DNA of 64,000 nucleotides from Chloroflexia bacterium (GTDB lineage: Bacteria > Chloroflexota > Chloroflexia > Thermomicrobiales > UBA6265): positions 1-64,000 of the forward strand of contig JACCVC010000199.1 of the NCBI GenBank assembly GCA_013698305.1. The letters are read 5' to 3'. Below the pieces are notes generated by a model, which was not told the DNA's origin, made no database searches, and was given only the letters and a program-made list of their open reading frames with translations. This document shows, in pieces, positions 7,757 to 15,255 of the stretch (within the stretch, counting starts at the first letter, position 1; every line of letters starts with the position of its first letter). Made by a program: the position numbers and the translations under genes.

Positions 7757-8167
7757 ATGAGCGAAGCAGCATCCAAGGAACGATTTCACTACGCTGTTGG
7801 ACGCCGGAAATCGTCGATCGCCCGCGTGCGGCTGTACCCGGGCGAGGGCAAGATCACGGTGAATGGCAAGCCGAGCAAGGAGTACTTCGGCGGTCGAGAG
7901 CTACACCAGCTCACGATGCTGGCGCCGATGCAGGCGACGGGCACTACCGGCCAGTTCGATGTCGTCGTCAGCGTTGTCGGCGGTGGCACCAGCGGCCAGG
8001 CTGGCGCGGTTCGGCACGGTATCTCGCGCGCGCTGATCCGGTTCGACGAAGAGCTGCGCGATCCGCTCAAGAAGGGTCACTTCCTTACGCGCGATTCACG
8101 TGAAAAGGAGCGCAAGAAGGTCGGACTCAAGCGAGCCCGGAAGGCGCCTCAGTACACCAAGCGGTAG
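7757..8167 (+). CDS. rpsI: 30S ribosomal protein S9
   Basis: S9 lies in the small-subunit head, and its basic C-terminal tail reaches the P-site tRNA anticodon. The 136-residue product contains YAVGRRKSSIARVRL, the GGGTSGQAGAVRHGISRAL segment and the terminal KKVGLKRARKAPQYTKR, which ends in the universal KR. ATG 7757 is preceded by GAGGAGA. It is the last gene of the ribosomal block; an intrinsic terminator lies 36 bases after the stop. Confidence 0.98.
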   Translation: MSEAASKERFHYAVGRRKSSIARVRLYPGEGKITVNGKPSKEYFGGRELHQLTMLAPMQATGTTGQFDVVVSVVGGGTSGQAGAVRHGISRALIRFDEELRDPLKKGHFLTRDSREKERKKVGLKRARKAPQYTKR

Positions 8168-8202
8168 CCTTTGCCACCACCGCAATTTGCGACACGACAA
8201 TA

Positions 8203-8231
8203 CCCGGGCTCGGCAACGAGCGCCGGGTTTT
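8203..8231 (+). terminator. Intrinsic terminator after rpsI
   Basis: The stem CCCGGGCTCG pairs with CGAGCGCCGGG across a GCAA loop, with one mismatched or bulged G, followed by TTTT. Its position 36 bases past rpsI and the switch to minus-strand genes downstream fit the end of the ribosomal transcript. Confidence 0.85.
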
Positions 8232-8253
8232 GTCGGTCCATAAGGCAGACGTG

Positions 8254-8446
8254 ATACCGAATCTGGCTGAATAGTTCGCGGAACTCCGTACGGGCGAGTT
8301 CCGTCAGGATACTCGCCCGGTTCGCCGATTGCGGCGGAAAAAACGTCGTGGCGGCGATGTCCATAGACACTTCGGACGCCCCAACCACTGAGCGCGCGTT
8401 GCGCACGCAGGGCGACTTCCCTGCGGGGAAGTCATCCCTACGCATC
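8254..8446 (+). repeat. Composite hairpin repeat (R4 + R3), copy A
   Basis: A roughly 190-base non-coding composite in the 335-base gap between rpsI and the next gene. It contains GGGCGAGT/ACTCGCCC (8292-8299 with 8311-8318) and GACTTCCC/GGGAAGTC (8414-8421 with 8426-8433), the latter followed by CCCTACG. The same order of blocks recurs at 59598-59820, sharing a 26-base identical run across the first hairpin and the block TTGCGCACGC. The rest of the gap (8447-8502) shows nothing recognisable. Confidence 0.8.
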
Positions 8447-8502
8447 GAACCGCGTTGGCAGCGTTGCCTGATGGCTATTCGCGCCCGATATGAGAATTCG
8501 CG

Positions 8503-9375
8503 TCAGAATATCGGCCCGGAGCCGGGCACATGAAAGCGGCGGTTGGTCTCGAGTTGCTGCACGCGATCATAGTGCGCCAGTACATCGGCCCGGCTCATGG
8601 TGACCTCATGGAGCCCGGAGCGCAATGACATGGAAAACGAGCCAATGAGGGTTCGGCTGGTTTCGATGCTGATCGCGCCGCTGTAGGCCTGGTCGGCGAG
8701 CATGCTGGCGCTTCGCATGCAGATCCGGGCCGGACTGGCGCTCAGCGGCATTCCGTCACCGTCGAGCCATGGCCGCAGTCGCACCAGGGTCAGCCTTGGG
8801 AAGAGACGCATCAGGGCAGCTTCCGCCTCCCACTGATCGATGCCTGAAGCGGTGAGATCGAGCGCCATGTCGAGATCCCATTCTTCGGCTATGCGCCGCA
8901 TGTTGGCTACACGCTCCAGGTGTGATCCGGATTGCTGGATCAGGTGGTCGGCGGGAATGCTGACCGCAATACGCAGCCCATACCAGTCGGCGAGCTGCTG
9001 CGCCATGCGTCCAAGCGAAATGCCCTGATGCCGGACGGGCGTGTTCCTGGGCAAGACGATGGTCTTCAGGTCGCGTCGGGTGGCGCAGAGGTTGAGAAAA
9101 TCACGCAACCGCCCGGCTCGTTGTTCGGAGAACGGTCCCGCGTACTGCATTGGCAGCCACACCGATTTGATGCGGGCGGTGGGATGAAGCCGAACATTGT
9201 CGATCGATGGGGCACTCCACGCGCGCCTCAGATCGAGGTCGAGCCCGTACATTCCTGCCTCGATGGCCTGGTCGGGCGTCACCGACATCCGGCCGAATGC
9301 GGAACCTCTCGAGCCGACGAGCATGGTCGGTCGACGATATGGGGCGCCGGAGTCGTGCTGGCGAGTCGGGTCCAT
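8503..9375 (-). CDS. TIM-barrel-like protein (sugar isomerase/AP endonuclease 2-like fold), function unknown
   Basis: A 290-residue soluble protein of uncertain role. The pattern AIEAGMYGLDLDL near residue 40, alternating strand-helix units and LTLVRLRPW late in the chain recall the xylose-isomerase-like TIM barrel (AP_endonuc_2 fold). I see no complete metal-ligand set, so catalysis cannot be assigned. ATG at 9375 is preceded on this strand by GAGGA at about five bases. It lies about 100 bases downstream of the P1 peptidase on the same strand and could be the last gene of that transcript. A degenerate or regulatory member of the fold is equally possible. Confidence 0.5.
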   Translation of the reverse strand: MDPTRQHDSGAPYRRPTMLVGSRGSAFGRMSVTPDQAIEAGMYGLDLDLRRAWSAPSIDNVRLHPTARIKSVWLPMQYAGPFSEQRAGRLRDFLNLCATRRDLKTIVLPRNTPVRHQGISLGRMAQQLADWYGLRIAVSIPADHLIQQSGSHLERVANMRRIAEEWDLDMALDLTASGIDQWEAEAALMRLFPRLTLVRLRPWLDGDGMPLSASPARICMRSASMLADQAYSGAISIETSRTLIGSFSMSLRSGLHEVTMSRADVLAHYDRVQQLETNRRFHVPGSGPIF

Positions 9376-9478
9376 CGCGTCCTCGGAAAAGTCAGTAAGA
9401 GCCGTGTCGGCAACGCGTTACGAGCGGATCGAGCGCAGCCGGGATTGTGATGGCAGTGTATCAGACATGGAGGAGGTT

Positions 9479-10357
9479 TTAAGACACCGCGACAAGCTCG
9501 CGAATGGCGGATTCGACGGCGATTTCGGCGGCGAGCGCCACCCGATATGCCTGGCCGAGCCGGACGGATGATGCGTTGTCCAGACTGACCGCGAAGGCGA
9601 TATCGCCGTCAACCATCGTGTGTGCCGGCACGATTGCCCGGGCAAGGCCGTCGTGCATGGCGACTGTGACATAGTGCAAGGCGTTGTGGTCGAGCGGGAT
9701 GTCGGTGACACATGCCATCAGGGTGGTCGATTCGCCGATGGGTGGCACAATGGGTCGGTCAAGGATTGCCTGTCTCGGGTCATCCCGCGACGACTCGGCG
9801 CTATCACCGAAGGCATTGAGTACGACTACTACGGTGACGGTGCCCTGATCGAGCGTGATCTGCGAGATGGCAATGCCTCCCGGCTGAGACTCCCCCGGAC
9901 CCCTGATGTTTGCATAGGTGGCGCCGGTTCCAGCGCCGACGGAGCCGGTTTTCACCTTGGAGAGTCTGGCCGCGGTGTCAATGGCCTGGTAGCCCGCGGC
10001 GGCATCGGGCCAGGAGGGTTCGCCAACCATGAGATCGAAGATCACCGCCGAAGGAACGATCGGCACCGGACCGGCAGGGGACGGGAAGCCACGATCTCGC
10101 TCCTTGAGCCATCGCATCACGCCATCGGCGGCGGCCAGACCGAACGCGCTGCCCCCGGTCAGCAGGATCGCGTCGGGCTGCTGCTCGGCGCGACCCGGAG
10201 CGAGCAGGGCGAGTTCCCTGCTGCCCGGCGCGGCGCCCCGAACGTCGCAGGCTGCGAGCGTTGGCCGGTCGAAACTCAGCACCGTGCAGCCAGTCCGAGC
10301 TTGTTCGTCGGTCCAATGACCGACCTTGAATCCTGAGACGTCCCTCAGCGGCGCCAT
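9479..10357 (-). CDS. P1 family (DmpA/S58-type) aminopeptidase
   Basis: Resembles the L-aminopeptidase/D-esterase family, Ntn-type hydrolases that cleave themselves into two chains and expose a catalytic Ser/Thr. The 292 residues fit the short bacterial members. Visible blocks are SGFKVGHWTD at the N-terminus, the glycine-rich ILLTGGSAFGLAAADGVM, and GSVGAGTGAT. ESTTLMACVTD near residue 215 fits the position of the maturation and nucleophile site. The ATG at 10357 lies inside the end of the upstream hydrolase gene (13-base overlap), so the two are probably translated together. Substrate unknown. Confidence 0.8.
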   Translation of the reverse strand: MAPLRDVSGFKVGHWTDEQARTGCTVLSFDRPTLAACDVRGAAPGSRELALLAPGRAEQQPDAILLTGGSAFGLAAADGVMRWLKERDRGFPSPAGPVPIVPSAVIFDLMVGEPSWPDAAAGYQAIDTAARLSKVKTGSVGAGTGATYANIRGPGESQPGGIAISQITLDQGTVTVVVVLNAFGDSAESSRDDPRQAILDRPIVPPIGESTTLMACVTDIPLDHNALHYVTVAMHDGLARAIVPAHTMVDGDIAFAVSLDNASSVRLGQAYRVALAAEIAVESAIRELVAVS

Positions 10358-11127
10358 GCAATCTTCATCCCCGGCGTGGTGCGAATCACGTCACCGTTGA
10401 ACGCGGTTGTGGCTTGCTGGATTGAATCGGCTGGATCGTTTTCCTCCCACAGGTGCGTCAGCACGAGGGTGTGGGCGCCGATCCGGGCAGCCAGCTCGCC
10501 CGCCTCCGCAGGGGTGAGATGACCACGTGTGTCATACGGCTCGTCGTTGTTCTCACGGGCCGTGCCTTCAGCCAGCAGGACATGAACCCCTCGACCGAAG
10601 CCGTCCAGGTCAGCCGCGGGGCCAGTGTCGGCTGTGTAGAGGAGATCGCCCGAGTCGTCTGAGGGATGAACCCGAATCGCCCAGCAGGGAATGTAGTGGA
10701 CGGTCGGGGCAAAGGTACAGGAAAACGCTCCAACCGCGACGCTCTGCGCGGGATCGTATTCCCGAACGTCGAAGGCGCTGGTGAACCACTCAATCCCGGT
10801 GCCGGATCCCTCATAGGCGGCGGCAATACGCTCCAGCGTCGCAATGCCGCCAGGCGGAAGGTGAAGCGGAATGAGACCTGGGGCGGAGACGGGGTTGTAG
10901 TTGAGCATGTAGCGCAGCGCGACCAGATCGAGGATGTGGTCGGCGTGAAGGTGGGAGATCACGATGCCGTCAAGCTGCCGGTAGTCCACGTGCTTCCGTA
11001 ACTCAAGCAACGTATTCGGTCCCATATCGATCACCAGCGACGTGGCGGCGGCCCGGACGAGGTAGGACGAGCATCCCTGGCCGGTACCAACTCCCGCCGC
11101 GCTTCCGCCAAGTGTAGTGAGTTTCAT
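10345..11127 (-). CDS. Metallo-beta-lactamase-fold hydrolase (RNase Z/phosphodiesterase-like)
   Basis: A 260-residue binuclear metal hydrolase. The signature H59-L-H61-A-D63-H64 is clear, with further ligand candidates in APTVHYIP, YTADTGP and LVLTHLW. The N-terminal KLTTLGGSAAG resembles RNase Z-like and cyclic phosphodiesterase-like members. RNase Z itself is unlikely because the exosite arm is absent. The start is placed at 11127: AAAGGA sits eight bases upstream, whereas the in-frame ATG at 11136 would directly abut it. It overlaps the P1 peptidase by 13 bases. Substrate not predictable. Confidence 0.8.
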   Translation of the reverse strand: MKLTTLGGSAAGVGTGQGCSSYLVRAAATSLVIDMGPNTLLELRKHVDYRQLDGIVISHLHADHILDLVALRYMLNYNPVSAPGLIPLHLPPGGIATLERIAAAYEGSGTGIEWFTSAFDVREYDPAQSVAVGAFSCTFAPTVHYIPCWAIRVHPSDDSGDLLYTADTGPAADLDGFGRGVHVLLAEGTARENNDEPYDTRGHLTPAEAGELAARIGAHTLVLTHLWEENDPADSIQQATTAFNGDVIRTTPGMKIAWRR

Positions 11128-11148
11128 GTGTGCCATCCTTTGTATACG

Positions 11149-11850
11149 TCAAGACGAGTGCTCTACGTCTCCCAGGTGCGACGTCTGATTCCAGCCGTCA
11201 CATGAGGTGCCGTCGGCAGTCACAGTCAATCTCGAGATGGTGCAATTTCTGACGAGATAGGGAAAGAACGACATATCGCCCGACGCCACCAGGATCGCCC
11301 CCAGCGTGCCAATGACTCCGCCATGGGTGACGACGACCACCCGGCGATGATGGTGGTCGGCCATGATCCTGGCGAAGCCAGTCAGGATTCTGGTGACGAA
11401 GGAGTTTGCCGACTCGCCTCCCGGCCAGAAATCGTCGGGATGGGCCGCTCCCTGGATAAGCGAGCGGAGGTGCGGGTGAGCGCTGATCGCCTCGTGTTCG
11501 GCGAAACCCTCCAGCTCTCCGAAGCTGAACTCGGCGATCTCGTCGATGACCGTGGGCAGCAGCCCCGTCGCCGCGCCGATTGGCGCTGCGGTTTGGCGGG
11601 CCCGTTGCAGCGGGCTGGTGACAAGCGCGTCCGGCTCAAGCCGCTTAACCTCATCGGCGACGGCTTGTGCCTGCTGATGGCCGAGATCGGTCAGTAACAC
11701 ATCCTGCCGCCCGACCAGCAGCCCGTTGAGATTGGCTTCGGTCTGTCCATGGCGGACGAGGATCAACTCGGTGGACTCGCTATCGGGATGGTGGAAATTG
11801 TTGAAGGTTCGTCCGGTCAGGTCAATTCTCTCGACTGGTGGCGTACTCAC
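11149..11850 (-). CDS. Histidine phosphatase family protein (phosphoglycerate mutase-like)
   Basis: A 233-residue member of the histidine phosphatase superfamily. RHGQTEAN at residues 33-40 carries the nucleophilic His34, and VVVVTHGGVIG supplies the second histidine. It could be a cofactor-independent phosphatase acting on a sugar phosphate or cobalamin intermediate; the sequence does not decide. The chosen GTG at 11850 has AGGAG five bases upstream, whereas the longer frame to 11931 would add residues antisense-like in composition and overlap nth heavily. As placed it overlaps the end of nth by 29 bases, so the two are probably co-transcribed. Confidence 0.85.
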   Translation of the reverse strand: MSTPPVERIDLTGRTFNNFHHPDSESTELILVRHGQTEANLNGLLVGRQDVLLTDLGHQQAQAVADEVKRLEPDALVTSPLQRARQTAAPIGAATGLLPTVIDEIAEFSFGELEGFAEHEAISAHPHLRSLIQGAAHPDDFWPGGESANSFVTRILTGFARIMADHHHRRVVVVTHGGVIGTLGAILVASGDMSFFPYLVRNCTISRLTVTADGTSCDGWNQTSHLGDVEHSS

Positions 11851-12511
11851 AATGACTCCTGAGTGGGCATATCTCGCATCGGGGTCGCCGCGCCTGACAG
11901 ACGGCACGGCCATGGGCGATGATCTCGACATGCAACCTGTACACGCGGTCGGCGTTGTCGCCGATCAATGACTCGAGTTTCGCATGCGCGGCGTTGGCTG
12001 TGGCGCCCGGTTCGATCAGCCCGACCCGGGTCGCGACGCGATGGACGTGGGTATCGACCGGCATCGCTGGCAATCCCATGCTGAACAGGAGGACGCAGGC
12101 GGCGGTTTTGGGTCCGACACCGTCGATGGACACCAGTTCGGCTCTTGCTGCATCGATCGGCATCGTGGCCAGATTATCCAGCGTGAACGTGCCATATCGA
12201 TCCTCGATCTCCTCCAGCGCCGCCTGGATGCGCGGACCCTTGCGGTTCGCCAGGCCACCTGACCGGATCGCGTCGATGACGTCCTCGGGGTTCGCGCCGA
12301 CGACATCGTTCCACGTGGGAAATCGGTTCCTCAGGCTGCGAAACGAGCGAGCGGTGTTGGTGTCTGAGGTGTTCTGGCTGAGGATCGTAGATACCAGCGT
12401 AGAGACCGGGTCACGGTCCGGGTTGAGCTGGCGGGGACCGTAGACCTCGTCCAGTATCGGTTCGATAGCATTGAGGCGGTCGGCTGGCGTCAGGGTCACG
12501 CTCATCTCCAC
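11822..12511 (-). CDS. nth: Endonuclease III-like DNA glycosylase/AP lyase
   Basis: Base-excision repair enzyme that removes oxidised pyrimidines and cleaves the abasic site. In the 229-residue product the helix-hairpin-helix IDGVGPKTA carries the Schiff-base Lys135, and the catalytic Asp is D153 in PVDTHVHRV. The 4Fe-4S loop has the exact C205-X6-C212-X2-C215-X5-C221 spacing. The start is uncertain: GTG 12511 or ATG 12505. It is transcribed divergently from the pyr operon, so both promoters share the 184-base gap. Confidence 0.93.
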   Translation of the reverse strand: MEMSVTLTPADRLNAIEPILDEVYGPRQLNPDRDPVSTLVSTILSQNTSDTNTARSFRSLRNRFPTWNDVVGANPEDVIDAIRSGGLANRKGPRIQAALEEIEDRYGTFTLDNLATMPIDAARAELVSIDGVGPKTAACVLLFSMGLPAMPVDTHVHRVATRVGLIEPGATANAAHAKLESLIGDNADRVYRLHVEIIAHGRAVCQARRPRCEICPLRSHCEYATSREN

Positions 12512-12512
12512 A

Positions 12513-12542
12513 TTGCGCAGGCGCTGCGTTCCGCGCTACACT
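12513..12542 (+). promoter_or_regulatory. Candidate sigma-A promoter of the pyr operon
   Basis: TTGCGC (12513-12518) and TACACT (12537-12542) are 18 bases apart, a reasonable housekeeping promoter. It would start transcription near 12549 and give a leader of about 165 bases before pyrC. The -35 box overlaps the start of the divergent nth gene. Assignment is by consensus only. Confidence 0.45.
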
Positions 12543-12628
12543 TCATCGGTTTATGCAGACGGTCTCTTCGTGAGGTTTGGTATTGCGCGTGACGAATACA
12601 CCCACAACGGCACAATCCGATTTTGCAC

Positions 12629-12668
12629 CGCCCTCGGGTCTTTTCAGGACCGCGGGGGCGTCTTTTTG
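12629..12668 (+). promoter_or_regulatory. Terminator in the pyrC leader (probable attenuator)
   Basis: The arm CGCCCTCG-GGTC (12629-12640) pairs with GACC (12648-12651) and, after one bulged G, with CGGGGGCG (12653-12660), about 12 base pairs in all. TCTTTTTG follows. No plus-strand gene lies upstream, because nth is on the other strand, so the terminator can only act on transcripts headed for pyrC. That is the arrangement of a transcription attenuator. An upstream GTGAGGTT (12570-12577) matches the 3' half (GNGAGGYU) of the known PyrR-binding consensus; the 5' half does not match. Confidence 0.65.
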
Positions 12669-12713
12669 TGAGTATATGGCGCCTCAACCGGAGCGATGTT
12701 GGAGGACGGGCCG

Positions 12714-14051
12714 ATGAGCGAGACGCTGATCCTGCGCGGTGGCCGCGTCGTGGATCCCGCCAACGATGTCGACGTCATCGCCGATGTCGTGATTCGGAAC
12801 GGGACGATCCTCTCGCTGGGAGAAGTCGAGGGCGCTGACACGGGCAAAGAAGTCACAGTGCATGACGCTGCCGGAAAGCTGGTCACTCCCGCCTGGATCG
12901 ACATGCACGTCCATTTCCGCGATCCGGGGTTCACCGACAAGGAGACGCTGACGACGGGATCGCTGGCGGCGGTGGCAGGAGGCTTCGGCACGGTTGCCTG
13001 CATGCCGAACACAAAGCCCGCGCTGGACTCGGTCAGGGCCATCGAGGATGTGATCGATCGAGCGAAGCGAGATGCTGCTTGCGCGATCCTGCCGATCGCG
13101 ACGATCACCAAGGGTCGGAGCGGACGAGAGGCGGTCGACTTCGAGGCGCTTGCCAGGAGTGGCGCGATCGGCTTCTCGGACGATGGCGACACGACCGCCG
13201 ACAGCGCGATCATGCGGAACGCGCTCGAAGCATCACGGAAGCTCAACGTGCCGGTGATAGTCCACTGCGAGGACAAGGTGCTGGCCTCCGGGGCGATGCA
13301 CGAGGGTGAGGTCTCGCGTCGGCTCGGAATCTTCGGCATTCCGGCAGCGGCCGAGGAGATTATCATCGCGCGTGACCTGATGCTGGCAGATCTGACGGGC
13401 GGTTGGCTGCACGTCTGCCACGTCAGCACCGCACGCGGGATCGAACTCATCATGGAGGCCAAGGCGCGAGGCGTGCGTGTGACCGCCGAGGTGATGCCGC
13501 ACCATATCGTGATGAGCGACGAATGGGTGGGCGGTGAGCGAGTGATGCACAACACCACCGCGCCTGACGGTGAGGATCTTGAACCGGCACACCCGTACAC
13601 CAAGGTCAACCCGCCGCTGCGACCGGTGGCGGATACAGTCGGGCTGCTCAGCGCGGTCAAGCAGGGCCAGTTCGACATCTTCGGGACAGACCACGCGCCT
13701 CATGCCGACGAGGACAAGTTCGGTGGGCCGTACGAGGCGGCGGCATCCGGGATGACCGGAATCGAGCTCGCCTTTCCCTGCACCTATGAACTGGTGCGAG
13801 CCGGCCACCTGACGGTGAACGAGCTGGTTCGCCTCTGGACGCACGCGCCAGCGTCGATCTTCAGGCTTGATCGCGGCACGTTGACCCCCGGAGCGCCCGC
13901 CGATGTGACGGTGTTTGATCCGGAGCATTCCTGGGTCGTGTCCCGCGATACGATCCGGAGCAAGAGCGCGAACACGCCCATGATAGGAATGACGATGCGA
14001 GGGCGGGCGGAACTGACGCTGATCGATGGAGAGGAGCGCTATCGTGCCTGA
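12714..14051 (+). CDS. pyrC: Dihydroorotase, class I
   Basis: Closes N-carbamoyl-aspartate to dihydroorotate, step three of pyrimidine synthesis. The 445-residue product has the binuclear zinc site: H65 and H67 (DMHVHFRDPG), H184 (VHCED), H236 (HVCHVST) and D326 (FGTDHAPH), with an Asp of FSDDG (157-158) in place of the carboxylated lysine of other amidohydrolases. ATG 12714 has GGAGG at 12701-12705; the in-frame ATG at 12696 precedes that motif and is rejected. First gene of the pyr cluster, behind a probable attenuator. pyrB, which would be expected beside it, is absent. Overlaps carA by eight bases. Confidence 0.96.
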   Translation: MSETLILRGGRVVDPANDVDVIADVVIRNGTILSLGEVEGADTGKEVTVHDAAGKLVTPAWIDMHVHFRDPGFTDKETLTTGSLAAVAGGFGTVACMPNTKPALDSVRAIEDVIDRAKRDAACAILPIATITKGRSGREAVDFEALARSGAIGFSDDGDTTADSAIMRNALEASRKLNVPVIVHCEDKVLASGAMHEGEVSRRLGIFGIPAAAEEIIIARDLMLADLTGGWLHVCHVSTARGIELIMEAKARGVRVTAEVMPHHIVMSDEWVGGERVMHNTTAPDGEDLEPAHPYTKVNPPLRPVADTVGLLSAVKQGQFDIFGTDHAPHADEDKFGGPYEAAASGMTGIELAFPCTYELVRAGHLTVNELVRLWTHAPASIFRLDRGTLTPGAPADVTVFDPEHSWVVSRDTIRSKSANTPMIGMTMRGRAELTLIDGEERYRA

Positions 14052-15171
14052 GCGATTTCGACCACGTCACGACGCGGCGCTTGCGCTGGCTGACGGCCGG
14101 GTGTTTCGAGGCAAGGGCTTTGGCGCGGAGGCCGACGCCAGTGGCGAAGCCGTGTTCACCACGACGATGACCGGCTACCAGGAGGTCTGCACCGACCCCT
14201 CGTTTCGCGGGCAGATCGTCTGCATGACCTTCCCACTGATCGGCAACTACGGCGTCAACGACGACGACAACGAGTCGCGGAATCCCTGGATCGCTGGTCT
14301 GGTGGTGCGTGAGGTCGACGATCAACCTTCCAACTGGCGCTCGACTGGCGACATCGGCGCGTATCTCAAGGTAGCCGGCGTCCCGGGCATCTCAGGCGTG
14401 GACACGAGAGCACTGACGCGGCATATTCGCTCGGTGGGGGACACGCGGGCGGTGCTGGTCCGGAGGGCTTCGAACATCGAGGACGCTGATCTCGTTGAGC
14501 GCGCTCGGGCGGCGCAGCTACCCGGCGAGCAGGATGTCGTTGGCGAGGTGCAGGGCCGCGAGACGGAGCAGTTCGGCGACGGTGACGGTCCGCATATCGT
14601 GGTGATCGACTGCGGGGTGAAGCGAAACATTGTCCGCTCGCTGGTCAAGCGGGGCGCTCGGGTCACGGTTGTGCCGTACGGAACCTCCTATGGGGATGTC
14701 GAAGCCTTGCGCCCTGACGGAGTTGTCGTCTCGCCGGGTCCGGGTGATCCGGCGAATCTCGATCACGGCCTTGATATCGTCGAGCATCTACTGGAGGACA
14801 ATCGTCCATACTTCGGCATCTGTCTGGGACATCAATTGCTGGCGCGGGCAATCGGCGCGAAGACGTCCAAGCTGAAGTTCGGACACCGGGGTGGGAATCA
14901 TCCGGTCCGTGACGAAGTGAGCGGTCGGGTGTCGATTACCGCGCAGAACCACAGCTACCGCGTGGACGATGACACGCTGCCCGAAGGTGGCGGCTGGCTG
15001 GTAGGGCTGCGAAATCTTAACGACGGGTCAGTCGAGGGCATTCGGCATAGCGATCGTCCAGTGCTCTCGGTGCAGTTCCATCCGGAGGCATCGCCGGGGC
15101 CGGAGGACAACGGATACCTGTTCGACCGGTTTCTGGAAATGGTCAAAGGACGGGCGTCAGTGAATCGTTGA
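14044..15171 (+). CDS. carA: Carbamoyl-phosphate synthase small subunit
   Basis: Glutamine amidotransferase subunit that hydrolyses glutamine and passes ammonia to CarB. The 375-residue product begins at GTG 14044, inside the end of pyrC, with GAGAGGAG upstream. The N-terminal domain starts LALADGRVFRGKGFG. The C-terminal class I amidotransferase domain has the nucleophile Cys in FGICLGHQLLARAIG and the His-Glu pair in QFHPEASPGPED. It works with carB, 84 bases downstream; the gap holds one hairpin repeat (15185-15211). Confidence 0.97.
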   Translation: MPERFRPRHDAALALADGRVFRGKGFGAEADASGEAVFTTTMTGYQEVCTDPSFRGQIVCMTFPLIGNYGVNDDDNESRNPWIAGLVVREVDDQPSNWRSTGDIGAYLKVAGVPGISGVDTRALTRHIRSVGDTRAVLVRRASNIEDADLVERARAAQLPGEQDVVGEVQGRETEQFGDGDGPHIVVIDCGVKRNIVRSLVKRGARVTVVPYGTSYGDVEALRPDGVVVSPGPGDPANLDHGLDIVEHLLEDNRPYFGICLGHQLLARAIGAKTSKLKFGHRGGNHPVRDEVSGRVSITAQNHSYRVDDDTLPEGGGWLVGLRNLNDGSVEGIRHSDRPVLSVQFHPEASPGPEDNGYLFDRFLEMVKGRASVNR

Positions 15172-15184
15172 ACCAGACACGAGC

Positions 15185-15211
15185 GGATCGACATGAGGTC
15201 GGTCCCTGCGC
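15185..15211 (+). repeat. R1 hairpin repeat between carA and carB
   Basis: GGATCGAC (15185-15192) and GTCGGTCC (15198-15205) form a stem with one G-T wobble around ATGAG, followed by CTGCGCG in place of the usual CTACG. It lies inside the pyr operon in the 84-base carA-carB gap, so it is tolerated within a transcribed unit. Confidence 0.75.
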
Positions 15212-15255
15212 GAGTCGTCAAGTAGATAATTGGGCGGAAGGGGAACATCGGCAGC

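Noticed and set aside
12553..12573. Seven-codon leader peptide (Met-Gln-Thr-Val-Ser-Ser) in the pyrC leader
   Set aside because: No ribosome-binding site and no codon bias relevant to pyrimidine supply. It cannot be told from chance.
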